Shown here in pieces: positions 45,806 through 53,902 of a stretch of 64,000 nucleotides of DNA; the stretch's first letter is position 1; every line of letters begins with the position of its first letter. Both the position numbers and the translations under genes were made by a program. The stretch lies in the NCBI GenBank assembly GCA_029027825.1, contig CP093399.1, positions 4,728,814 through 4,792,813 of the forward strand, in the 5' to 3' direction. Source of the stretch: Rs1 sp029027825 (GTDB lineage Bacteria > Pseudomonadota > Gammaproteobacteria > Pseudomonadales > Balneatricaceae). The notes under the pieces were generated by a model that ran no database searches, was not told the origin of the DNA, and was given only the letters and a program-made list of their open reading frames with translations.

Positions 45806-45916
45806 ATCAGTTAACTTTTTCTTAAGTGAATGAAGTTTTTATTGTTTGTCAGTATTGGCTAAATAGAGAAAAATAGCCATCAGTAGCCAGTAAAAACTGA
45901 AAAAAGGAGAAAGAGC

Positions 45917-46153
45917 ATGAATTATAGTAATTTTTACTTAAGAAAAAATAACTTAGCTGCCGAGGTTGCGAATCACATCGCGCATTTCACACAAAGTGTA
46001 AAATTGACGGTTAAAGAAGCACTGCAGTTAGAAGCTAAAAAGCGCAAGCCAGTGATTGCTGATAGTGCTGCTTATTATGCAAATGCGCCGCGCCGAAGCG
46101 ATGCTACTCCCAGTATCGAGCGTGAATTAAAAGCCCAAGGTAATGCATGGTAA
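45917..46153 (+). CDS. small hypothetical protein (78 aa)
   Basis: I do not recognise this protein. It is 78 aa, basic, helical in the first half (NNLAAEVANHIAHFTQSVKLTVKEALQLEAKKRKP), without membrane segment. A strong ribosome site (AAAGGAGAAAGAGC-ATG) and a terminator after the stop support a real gene. It lies divergent from the LysR regulator, the usual arrangement for a LysR target. Confidence 0.65.
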   Translation: MNYSNFYLRKNNLAAEVANHIAHFTQSVKLTVKEALQLEAKKRKPVIADSAAYYANAPRRSDATPSIERELKAQGNAW

Positions 46154-46159
46154 TTATCC

Positions 46160-46189
46160 AGAACTCCTTCATTAGTTTGAGGGGGTTCT
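46160..46189 (+). terminator. terminator hairpin after the 78-aa gene
   Basis: AGAACTCCTTCA (46160-46171) pairs with TGAGGGGGTTCT (46178-46189) using two G-T wobbles, with a 6-base loop, 7 bp after the stop. Confidence 0.6.
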
Positions 46190-46526
46190 TAACTCAAAAG
46201 TGCTAGCTCCTGCCATATCTTGCTTTTCCCGATTCTGTGTAAATATTCCCTTAGTAATGCCAGGCTTTGTCTAAGCAGTAATAGAATGTTAAATTCCGTT
46301 TGCGCTGATTAATCTTGATATGTTGCTTTTAATTCACGACACGGGAGGCTATTTATTTTTTTGTTAAGTCATCATTAATCTTGTTGAATCTAATACGGGT
46401 TATATATACGTATAGAATAATACAGCTAAATTATCGAAAGATAGAAGAACTGCTATATTTATATCTTTAGTGGACGCTATAAATGTATAAATCAAACTAG
46501 TTATTTGCGGTCAGTAAAAGCTCTTA

Positions 46527-46595
46527 CCTGAATCCGTGACTTCAAAGTGAATCAAGAGCTTGCGCTATGTGATGCAGTGAAGTCACTGATTCAGG
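46527..46595. mobile_element. family-2 element, short copy (69 bp)
   Basis: It starts CCTGAATCCGTGACTTCA and ends TGAAGTCACTGATTCAGG, with the same AATCAAGAGCTTGCGCTATG core in opposite sense as the long copies. Flanks TCTTA/CCTTA are a 5-bp duplication with one mismatch. It looks like an internally deleted derivative of the 208-bp form. Confidence 0.75.
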
Positions 46596-46646
46596 CCTTA
46601 CCGAGCTGAAGCCATCATCAATCAATAACTTAACCAGGATGATTAA

Positions 46647-47087
46647 ATGAAGAAAATATTATTAGCCTTGATGTTTTTATGGGGCGGGAATGTGGTTGCT
46701 GGTGATGCTGTATATACCAGCTTTTTCAATAATAACGCGATTAGCGGTTACGATACTGTCGCTTACTTTAGTAAAGACAAACCAGTTAAAGGCAGCAAAA
46801 AATATTCTACAACATATATGCAGGCGAAATGGTTATTTTCCTCCGCTGATAATTTACAAAAATTCAAACAAAATCCGAAAAAGTATGCACCTCAATATGG
46901 TGGCTTTTGTGCTTGGGCGGTAGCTGTTAAAAACGATCGAGCTTCAGGTGATCCACAGCGTTGGAATATCGTTAAGGGTAAGTTATATTTAAATTATGAT
47001 CGAGATATTCAGGATAAATGGCAGAAAAATATCCCGCAGTTTATTGAGCAAGCTGACAAAAACTGGCCTTTATTACTGAACAATTAA
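46647..47087 (+). CDS. YHS domain-containing periplasmic protein
   Basis: 146 aa with a signal peptide (MKKILLALMFLWGGNVVAG). A YHS domain follows: ISGYDTVAYFSKDKPVKGSKKYSTTYMQAKWLFSSADNLQKFKQNPKKYAPQYGGFCAWAVAV, with the motif's cysteine near 90. YHS domains occur in proteins linked to metals or heavy-metal transport; this secreted type is widespread and uncharacterised. The gene is bracketed by family-2 mobile elements (46527-46595, and 47226 onward). Confidence 0.85.
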   Translation: MKKILLALMFLWGGNVVAGDAVYTSFFNNNAISGYDTVAYFSKDKPVKGSKKYSTTYMQAKWLFSSADNLQKFKQNPKKYAPQYGGFCAWAVAVKNDRASGDPQRWNIVKGKLYLNYDRDIQDKWQKNIPQFIEQADKNWPLLLNN

Positions 47088-47149
47088 ACTGCAGATATAG
47101 TTGCCCCTAAATTATCAATGACACCGTTCAAAAAAGGGTGATAGAAAAA

Positions 47150-47180
47150 CTTAGTCTCACTAAGCTGTATTTAGTTTTTT
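47150..47180 (+). terminator. possible terminator after the YHS gene
   Basis: CTTAGT-CTC-ACTAAG (47150-47164) is followed by CTGTATTTAGTTTTTTAG, 63 bp after the stop. The stem is short, so confidence is limited. Confidence 0.45.
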
Positions 47181-47225
47181 AGCTCTGAGCCTTTAGTAAA
47201 GCTGCTGTTCGGAGCTTTACGAACA

Positions 47226-47433
47226 CCTGAATCAGTGACTTCACTGCACCGCATAGCGCAAGCTCTTGATTCTACAGCGGTTAGAAAAATACCCGCTGAA
47301 CCTACGGGTTTTATGCATGGATGCATTTATTTAGCGAATGCAGGAGCATATGAGCTTGCAGCTAAGATTTTTCAATTCCACTGTAGAACCAATATCTTAC
47401 ACTCTGTATTTACTTTGAAGTCACGGATTCAGG
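47226..47433. mobile_element. family-2 element, long copy 1 (208 bp)
   Basis: It starts CCTGAATCAGTGACTTCA and ends TGAAGTCACGGATTCAGG. Flanks GAACA/TAACA match 4 of 5. The interior is close to copy 47754-47962 along its whole length. An open frame at 47235-47471 runs through it and past its end, and is not a gene. Confidence 0.78.
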
Positions 47434-47753
47434 TAACAGTCTCCTGTGCACCGTATATGTCTGAAGTATAGGTGTTCAATAGTCCGTGATTATTCGTCTA
47501 CCTCCTTTATAAGCTAGAATGAGAAATTACTTTGAAGTGCTTTTTTCGTAACTGAGGGTTGAATTCTCTAAAAAATACGTATTTTTGTGCCCCGTCCGAT
47601 TCCCTCGCAACCTTCACCACTACGTAGCGCTGTAGCGTGAACTTAGCCGAAACACATCAGCAGACTAAGTCATTGAAATTTTTTGACCTACTTTTACCAC
47701 AGATTATTCGGTTTTATAATACTGGTTTAAATCATTCTACATTATTACGATAA

Positions 47754-47962
47754 CCTGAATCAGTGGCTTCACTGCACCACATAGCGCAAACTCTTGATTC
47801 AATGGCGGTTAGAAAAATACCCGCTGAACCTAAGGGTTTTATGCCGGGATGCATTTATTTAGCGAGTGCAGGACGCATTTGAGCTTGCAGCTAAGATTTT
47901 TCAATTCCACAGTAAAACCAATATCTTACACTCTGTATTCGCTTTGAAGTCACGAATTCAGG
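47754..47962. mobile_element. family-2 element, long copy 2 (209 bp)
   Basis: It starts CCTGAATCAGTGGCTTCA and ends TGAAGTCACGAATTCAGG. Flanks GATAA/GATGA match 4 of 5. It shares blocks such as GGTTAGAAAAATACCCGCTG and CAGCTAAGATTTTTCAATTC with copy 1, in the same orientation. Confidence 0.78.
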
Positions 47963-48317
47963 GATGATAAAATGTTTTATATAAATTATAGTGTTGAGGG
48001 CAGCAGCTCTTCATCTATCGATAGTAGTGGTGATAAAAGGGCGTTATTCTATGTAAAGTGGTAAAACGTTGTATGTTTTACGTACAAAACAAAAAAAAGT
48101 GTTTAATTACAACAAAAAAGCATGAATATTCATATTTCAGTCAGTTTAACTTAAGTATATTTATTGATACATATTTTGGGTGATAGGCGTTTTTGTAAAA
48201 GTGGGACAGGTTTAAATCAAAACCAGCTGATAAATTGAATGAATTTAGTGATTAGTGTAAGTTGTGGATTTTATGAGCTGATAAAACATCGTCGAATTTC
48301 GAACCTACTCTTAGGTT

Positions 48318-48360
48318 GTGAGCTCTGCATATCCGAGCGTAGTAGCTATGCAGAGGTCTC
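48318..48360. mobile_element. family-1 MITE, copy F (short type, 43 bp)
   Basis: It starts GTGAGCTCTGCATA and ends TATGCAGAGGTCTC. The flanking 5 bp AGGTT are identical on both sides (48313-48317 and 48361-48365). It consists of little more than the two termini. Confidence 0.75.
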
Positions 48361-48457
48361 AGGTTAATATCTCAAAAACAGGGTGTTTTTCCGTTGTTGA
48401 TTGCTCCCTCAGAAATACTAGTAAAGTAAAAAATTATAATAATATAGAGGTGGATAT

Positions 48458-51400
48458 ATGAATCTAATTTTTGGGAAACTGAAGATTGGTCAAAAGTTTA
48501 TTCTTAGTTTTTTGGCGATAGGTGTTATTCCAGCAACAATTATTGGCTTGGTTAGTTTAAATCAAGCTAATCAAGGAATGGAGTCACTTTCCTTTAATTC
48601 TCTTGAGGCCGTCAGAGAAATCAAAAAAGCGCAACTCGATCAGTATTTTAAAGATAGACGCAGTGATATGAATGTACTTGTTAGTGTTGCAGGTGCATTA
48701 AAATTACAAGCTTTGGAAAAACTTAAAGCGGTGCGAGAAATTAAAAAGGCTGCCGTGGAAAATTACTTTCACCAAACAGCTTTACAAGTACAGTCTTTTA
48801 CCGAAAGTTCCACCACTAAAAATGCTTTAGTTGAGTTTAGAGATAATTTTAATCTCATAAAATTTGTCAATAAATTAGACGACGCTACTGTCGCTAAAAT
48901 GCGCTCGGATTTAGCTGTGTTTTATCGTAAAGATGTAAGCGTGTACTTTACTGAAAAAATTGGCGTTGATTCCAGTGTGCAAATTAATGAATATTTAGCC
49001 GTTTTAGATGATGAAGCAGTGGTTGCCCAGTATTATTATTTACTAAAAAATAAAGCCCCAATGGGTAGTAAAGCAAAGCTAAATCGTGGATCAGACAAGT
49101 CAAAATATTCTAAAGCACATTATAAAATTCATCCTGGAATTCGAAATTTTCAAGAAAAATTTGGTTACGAAGACATCATCATGATTGAGTCTCGAAAGAA
49201 TCGAGTTATCTATTCCGTTAAGAAAAATATTGACTATGGAACCGATCTTTTAAAAGGACCATTGGCGCAATCTCCACTGACCAAAATATATCAAAAAGCT
49301 TTAAAAGCAGGGCGTAAAGAAAGTCATCTAAGTTCAGATTTTGAAATATATTATCCTTCCATTAACTCTCCGCAAATGTTTATAGCAGCCCCTATGCGCC
49401 ACTATGGTGGTGTAATAGGTGTGGTGGTTTTTCAAGTCAATATAGAGCAAATCAACGCAGTGATGAGTGAGCGGGTTGGTTTAGGTGAAAGCGGGGAAAC
49501 TTACTTAGTCGGCAGTGATCATAAAATGCGTTCGGACTCTAGTAGTGGTGCGAATAGAACCGTACAGGCCTCGCTGTCAAATGCAGAAGACTCTAAAGCT
49601 GAATCCTCTGCTATTGATCTGGCATTAGCAGGTGAAACGGGTTCGGGAATCATAACTAATTATTTAAATAAACCGGTTTTGTCTGCTTGGGTTCCCCTAG
49701 TGGTAGGTGGGCACAAATGGGGTTTGTTAGCTGAGATTGATGTATCTGAAGCGTTGAGTCCTGTCGATGAGTTTGGGACAGCGTTCTATGAAAACTACGC
49801 TCAACAGTATGGCTATCCCGATCTGTATTTAATTAACCCTAATGGCTATGTGTTTTTTTCCGTATCAAAAGGTAGTGACTTAAACACCAATCTTAAAACT
49901 GGCAAATATAAATCCAGTAGCTTAGGTCGGTTAGTAAAAAAAGTCAGTGATAGTAAAGTGTACGGCTTTGCGGATGTTGCAGCTTATGAGGCTGATCAAC
50001 ACAAGGCCAGTGCATTCATGGCGCAACCATTGATTACCGGTACCGGTAAAGTTGAATTAATCATTGCTTTAAAAATCCCAGTACAAGGGATTAACGATAT
50101 TACTGGGATCAGAGAAGGGATGGGCGAAACTGGCGAGTCATATTTAGTCGGACCTGATTTTAGGATGCGCTCAGATTCTCAATTTGACAATAATAGAACT
50201 GTGCAAGCATCATTCTCCGGTTCGGTTGCTGAGAATGGAATTGCCACTCAGTCCGTTAAAGCTGCTTTGGCGGGAGAGTCGGGTGCGAAGATTATCACTA
50301 ACGTGCTTGGTCATGAAGTGTTGTCTGCATATACACCAATCGCAGTGAGCGGTGTTACTTGGGCGTTATTGGCTGAAATTAATGAAGATGAAGCCATTGA
50401 CGCTGGCGAAAAGCTTAAGTGGTCGACATTGATTATATTACTGATCTCTGTGGTGCTGATTATTGTGTTTGGGGTGATGATGGCGTCGCGTATCAGCAAG
50501 CCGTTAGTTAAGGCTTCTCTACTGGCTAAAAAAGTGGCATCAGGAGATTTGTCCTCAGATATCCAAGTAGAGAGAAATGACGAGATAGGTGATTTGCAAA
50601 GTTCACTGAAAGAGATGAATGATAGTTTGAAGGTAATGGTTTCTCGAATCAGCTTATCGGCAGAGCAGCAAGCTGCAGCTGCAGAAGAGCTGTCAATTAT
50701 TACCGGGCAAACTCGTACTCACGTGCAAAATCAAAATCAAGGGACTGGGCAAGTAGTGATAGCAATTCATGAAATGAGCGAGTCTCTTCAAGATGTTAGT
50801 GCCAGTAGTAATCAGGCGTCGGATGCCGCTTTACTGGCTAGTAAAGAAGCCGGAATAGGCTCTGTAGAAGTGCAGAATACTATATCATCTATACATAGCT
50901 TCGCCTCAGAAGTCGATCACATGGCAGATACTATGACTGAGGTTGAAAAAGGAGCTAATGACATCGGTGGAATTGTAGACGTAATCAATGGTATTGCTGA
51001 TCAAACTAACTTACTGGCGCTGAATGCCTCTATTGAAGCTGCAAGAGCTGGGGATCAAGGGCGAGGTTTTGCGGTGGTTGCCGACGAAGTGAGGGCGCTG
51101 GCTAAAAGTACCCAAGGTTCGACGATGCAAATAGAGCAAATGGTTGCTCAGTTGCAAAAAGGAGCTCAAGCATCGGCGCAGGCAATGAGTCGCGGCAAAG
51201 GGCAGATGGCAGAAGTGGTTAAGTTGGCTGAAAATACTGGAGCGGCACTAGTACGTATTTCTGAAGCGATCGATAAAATTCAGAAATTGACTGAGAATAT
51301 TACAGAGGCTAATCAGCAGCAATCTGTAGTTACAGAACAAGTCACCGATAATATTCATCACATAAAAGAGTTGTCGGAACAGACGGGTAGTGATTCAGAG

Positions 51401-51478
51401 CAAATTTTAGCGGCAAGTGAAGAGCTGGCTCACTTGGCAACTAGTCTACAAAAAGAAACGCACAGATTTAAGATGTAG
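48458..51478 (+). CDS. large methyl-accepting chemotaxis protein
   Basis: 1006-aa chemoreceptor, longer than the usual 550-700. An N-terminal transmembrane helix (about 14-36) is followed by a long periplasmic sensor, a second helix (about 655-680), a HAMP domain (SRISKPLVKASLLAKKVASGDLSSDIQVERNDEIGDL) and a signalling domain whose tip is DVINGIADQTNLLALNASIEAARAGDQGRGFAVVADEVRALA. The sensor contains two copies of GESGETYLVG...MRSDS...NRTVQAS (about 344 and 556), so it looks like two Cache-type modules in series. No C-terminal NWETF-like tether was seen. It is transcribed alone and expected to feed the CheA pathway; the ligand is unknown. Confidence 0.93.
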   Translation: MNLIFGKLKIGQKFILSFLAIGVIPATIIGLVSLNQANQGMESLSFNSLEAVREIKKAQLDQYFKDRRSDMNVLVSVAGALKLQALEKLKAVREIKKAAVENYFHQTALQVQSFTESSTTKNALVEFRDNFNLIKFVNKLDDATVAKMRSDLAVFYRKDVSVYFTEKIGVDSSVQINEYLAVLDDEAVVAQYYYLLKNKAPMGSKAKLNRGSDKSKYSKAHYKIHPGIRNFQEKFGYEDIIMIESRKNRVIYSVKKNIDYGTDLLKGPLAQSPLTKIYQKALKAGRKESHLSSDFEIYYPSINSPQMFIAAPMRHYGGVIGVVVFQVNIEQINAVMSERVGLGESGETYLVGSDHKMRSDSSSGANRTVQASLSNAEDSKAESSAIDLALAGETGSGIITNYLNKPVLSAWVPLVVGGHKWGLLAEIDVSEALSPVDEFGTAFYENYAQQYGYPDLYLINPNGYVFFSVSKGSDLNTNLKTGKYKSSSLGRLVKKVSDSKVYGFADVAAYEADQHKASAFMAQPLITGTGKVELIIALKIPVQGINDITGIREGMGETGESYLVGPDFRMRSDSQFDNNRTVQASFSGSVAENGIATQSVKAALAGESGAKIITNVLGHEVLSAYTPIAVSGVTWALLAEINEDEAIDAGEKLKWSTLIILLISVVLIIVFGVMMASRISKPLVKASLLAKKVASGDLSSDIQVERNDEIGDLQSSLKEMNDSLKVMVSRISLSAEQQAAAAEELSIITGQTRTHVQNQNQGTGQVVIAIHEMSESLQDVSASSNQASDAALLASKEAGIGSVEVQNTISSIHSFASEVDHMADTMTEVEKGANDIGGIVDVINGIADQTNLLALNASIEAARAGDQGRGFAVVADEVRALAKSTQGSTMQIEQMVAQLQKGAQASAQAMSRGKGQMAEVVKLAENTGAALVRISEAIDKIQKLTENITEANQQQSVVTEQVTDNIHHIKELSEQTGSDSEQILAASEELAHLATSLQKETHRFKM

Positions 51479-51582
51479 CTAGGGGTTGATCTATAAAAGC
51501 TGCTGTCAGGAGAACAAGCTTAAGGTTGGTTTTTCTGACGGTTTTTCGAAAAAATCGTGTTTAACATGATTTCTATTAAATT

Positions 51583-51766
51583 GAGGCCTCTGCATAACGT
51601 TGCGAGCTAAGTTAAAGCTAGGCATAAACCGGCGAGGTAGAGGAGTTAGTATTCTTCTCACTTTGGGTACAGTGTGTAATTCTTTATGGTATTACTGGTG
51701 TAAATGAGTATATTGAGCCGGTTTTTAACGCGGTGTTACCGAGCGCAGTAATTCTGCTGAGACCTC
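51583..51766. mobile_element. family-1 MITE, copy B (long type, 184 bp)
   Basis: It starts GAGGCCTCTGCATAAC and ends in a variant terminus CTGCTGAGACCTC. Flanks AAATT/ATATT match 4 of 5. The internal stem TAAACCGGC (51625-51633)/GCCGGTTTTT (51717-51726) is conserved with copy D. Confidence 0.82.
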
Positions 51767-51933
51767 ATATTAAATCAAATAGACTTGGTTGCAGAGGGCT
51801 AGTTTGTTATTGATCAGTCTTTTAGTTGCAACCCTGTAGATGAAAGAAAATTGATAGTAGGTATAGCTATAATGCTGCATAGTGTATTGGTGGGTTATAG
51901 GAGTTGTTTGAAATTAGCGGGGATGAGAGGTGT

Positions 51934-51963
51934 AATAAAGTGAGGTGTTAGCCTCACTTTATT
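51934..51963. terminator. bidirectional terminator hairpin between chemoreceptor and suhB
   Basis: AATAAAGTGAGG pairs perfectly with CCTCACTTTATT (12 bp, 6-base loop), next to the end of suhB. The A/T-rich outer arms suit termination in either direction. Confidence 0.7.
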
Positions 51964-51973
51964 AAGAGCGAAA

Positions 51974-52768
51974 TTACGCTGAGTGTAGAGCTTTAACCAG
52001 TGCTTTGAATATCTTGGCGTTGCCAGTGACTAAGTCTGCAGATTTTTTGAAATTTGCACCGCCAGCTAAATCACCAGCCAGTCCGCCTGCTTCTTGAATC
52101 AATAAAGCTGAAGCCAAGACGGTGGCGGGTTGTAATTTTTTGGCGAAGCTGCCGTCAGTTCTGCCCGCTGCCACATTGGCAAAGTTAAGCGCTGCAGATC
52201 CCGAATTTTTTAAGACTCCCTGTTTAGCATGCAGTTGGGTAGCCATGCTAATGTGCTTGTCAAGTTGTGACTTGTCGCCGCTCATGTCGGAAAAGTCAGT
52301 CGTTATAATAGAACCATCCAGTCCCTTGATGTCAGCTACACTAATCCTCCGACCGTTTAACACCGCTCCGTAACCTTTACTTGCGGTATATTCATCCCCA
52401 GTAGTTGGGTTTATAATCACCGCGTGCTCAATTTTGCCTTTAATTACCGCAACTAAACACACTGCGATATCAGGTAAACCTGAGGAAAAATTGTTGATAT
52501 CATCGATTGGGCTGATATACCAGCTCGCTTCGGTTTTATCACTGTGGGATTTGTTATCACCGGAAAACTGACCCTGTAAAGCGTGATTTGGATAAGCTTT
52601 TTGAATGGTGTGGACGATGGTTTGTTCAGCGTTTAGAGCTGTTTCTTGAATAAGTTCGGCTACTTCACTCTTTTCAAAACGAATGATTTCGATTTTGTCT
52701 TGAGCACGTTGAATTTGTTCGCTGGCTAAACGGGCTGCCCGTAGCGCGATATTAAGCATTGGTTGCAT
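51974..52768 (-). CDS. suhB: SuhB-type inositol monophosphatase homologue, catalytic site degenerate
   Basis: 264-aa IMPase-fold protein, the size of SuhB, divergent from trmJ as in pseudomonads. It aligns through YPNHALQGQFSGD, ASWYISPIDDINNFSSGLPDIAVCLVAV and ALLIQEAGGLAGDL. Metal-ligand positions are altered relative to E. coli SuhB: Glu67 is Gln67, DPLDGTTNF reads SPIDDINNF (first Asp is Ser86, second Asp kept at 89), and the C-terminal WD reads AT (Asp212 is Thr216). Phosphatase activity is therefore unlikely. SuhB also works non-catalytically in NusA-dependent rRNA antitermination, which may be the retained role (inference). Confidence 0.85.
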   Translation of the reverse strand: MQPMLNIALRAARLASEQIQRAQDKIEIIRFEKSEVAELIQETALNAEQTIVHTIQKAYPNHALQGQFSGDNKSHSDKTEASWYISPIDDINNFSSGLPDIAVCLVAVIKGKIEHAVIINPTTGDEYTASKGYGAVLNGRRISVADIKGLDGSIITTDFSDMSGDKSQLDKHISMATQLHAKQGVLKNSGSAALNFANVAAGRTDGSFAKKLQPATVLASALLIQEAGGLAGDLAGGANFKKSADLVTGNAKIFKALVKALHSA

Positions 52769-52969
52769 TGTTAAAGAACCTGATAAAATTAAAGACTGAG
52801 ATAAAGCTATTGTATCATCTAGCGGTTTGCGGTGTCGCTATTTATTGTTCGATTTTTTTGCCGAAAGCAGACTTTGTTCTAGTCGGGATATTGGGCGCCT
52901 GGTTTTATATAATACAGGCGGTTGCTGTTTCAGTAAGAGTGAATCTGTTAGTATGGCGGATTTAATACG

Positions 52970-53740
52970 ATGGACAAAGCAGTGCGAGAGAATATTAAAA
53001 TTATTTTGGTAAACACGACTCATTCTGGAAACATTGGAGGCGTCGCAAGAGCCATGAAAAACATGGGTTTAGCTGATTTAGTGTTAGTGGCGCCGAAAAA
53101 ATTTCCCAGTGATGATGCTACTGCCAGGGCGGCAGGGGCTGACGATGTGCTAGCGGCGGCACAGGTTGTGGAGTCGTTGGAAGAGGCAGTGGCTGATTGC
53201 GAATTAGTCTTTGCAACCAGTGCAAGGGAGCGGCATATTCCCTGGCCAATAATGGACCCAAGAGAAATGGGTCGAGTGATTTTTGGTTTAGATGCCAATC
53301 AAGCTACAAAAAATATCGCTATAGTATTCGGGCGTGAAGATCGGGGCTTGACCAATGAAGAGCTGCACTTGTGCCAGTACCATGTTTGTATTCCCTCGGT
53401 AGAAAAGTTTAGCTCTCTCAATATAGCTTCCGCAGTGCAAGTTATCGCCTATGAAATTCGTATGGCTAGTTTGCAAAAAAATAGCGCAGAGGGTGTTGGC
53501 TCAGGACCACAGTGGGGGACCAACTGGGATGCGGAACTGGCTTCGCAGCAAGAATTGGAGCTGATGTTTAAGCATTTTGAGAAAACTATGCAGGCAACTG
53601 GATTCCTAGATCCAGAGAACCCCAGGCAGTTAATGACTAGGGTGCGGCGATTGATCATGCGAGCCCTGCCAGATAAAATTGAAGTCAATATATTGCGGGG
53701 CATGCTGACCAGTATAGCTAAGTACAAAAATCAGCGATAG
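52970..53740 (+). CDS. trmJ: tRNA (Cm32/Um32) 2'-O-methyltransferase TrmJ
   Basis: SPOUT-class methyltransferase acting on tRNA position 32, 256 aa. Motifs: IILVNTTHSGNIGGVARAMKNMGLADLVLV, ATSARERHIPWPIMDPRE, and the knotted SAM site IAIVFGREDRGLTNEELHLCQYHVCIPS, then FSSLNIASAVQVIAYEI. It lies between suhB and iscS, its usual neighbourhood, but iscR, normally next, is missing and a short mobile element lies there instead. Confidence 0.95.
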   Translation: MDKAVRENIKIILVNTTHSGNIGGVARAMKNMGLADLVLVAPKKFPSDDATARAAGADDVLAAAQVVESLEEAVADCELVFATSARERHIPWPIMDPREMGRVIFGLDANQATKNIAIVFGREDRGLTNEELHLCQYHVCIPSVEKFSSLNIASAVQVIAYEIRMASLQKNSAEGVGSGPQWGTNWDAELASQQELELMFKHFEKTMQATGFLDPENPRQLMTRVRRLIMRALPDKIEVNILRGMLTSIAKYKNQR

Positions 53741-53815
53741 TTTTCATCGGACGCACAATGATTTTCGTGTCAATTAATGGGAAATATAAATATCAAACGC
53801 GACTTTAAATGTCAT

Positions 53816-53862
53816 GAGACCTCTGCATAACGCTGCTAGCGCAGTAGTTATGCAGAGGTTTC
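53816..53862. mobile_element. family-1 MITE, copy C (short type, 47 bp)
   Basis: It starts GAGACCTCTGCATAAC and ends GTTATGCAGAGGTTTC. The flanking GTCAT is identical on both sides (53811-53815, 53863-53867). The element is almost fully palindromic and could form a hairpin between trmJ and iscS. Confidence 0.85.
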
Positions 53863-53902
53863 GTCATTTGAATTTGCAATAATAAAGGTTGAAATGAACT
53901 AG

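Larger units (their letters stand above)
46154..46646. other. 493-bp intergenic region before the YHS gene
   Basis: It contains the terminator of the 78-aa gene and a short family-2 element (46527-46595). The rest is AT-rich without recognised features. Confidence 0.6.
47088..48457. other. 1370-bp repeat-rich region without genes
   Basis: It holds a possible terminator (47150), a GTAAAGCT/AGCTTTAC hairpin (47196-47220), two long family-2 elements (47226-47433 and 47754-47962) and a short family-1 element (48318-48360). Short open frames inside the elements have no family resemblance. No gene is supported between the YHS gene and the chemoreceptor. Confidence 0.75.
51479..51973. other. 495-bp intergenic region between the chemoreceptor and suhB
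   Basis: It contains long family-1 element B (51583-51766) and the hairpin at 51934-51963. The genes are convergent, so no promoter is expected, and no other feature is seen. Confidence 0.65.

Noticed and set aside
47235..47471. 78-codon open frame downstream of the YHS gene
   Set aside because: It lies almost wholly inside a family-2 mobile element; the related copy at 47754 does not preserve the frame, and no ribosome site is evident.
52759..53023. Small open frames between suhB and trmJ
   Set aside because: They overlap each other in different frames, have no family resemblance and no ribosome sites; this is the divergent promoter region.
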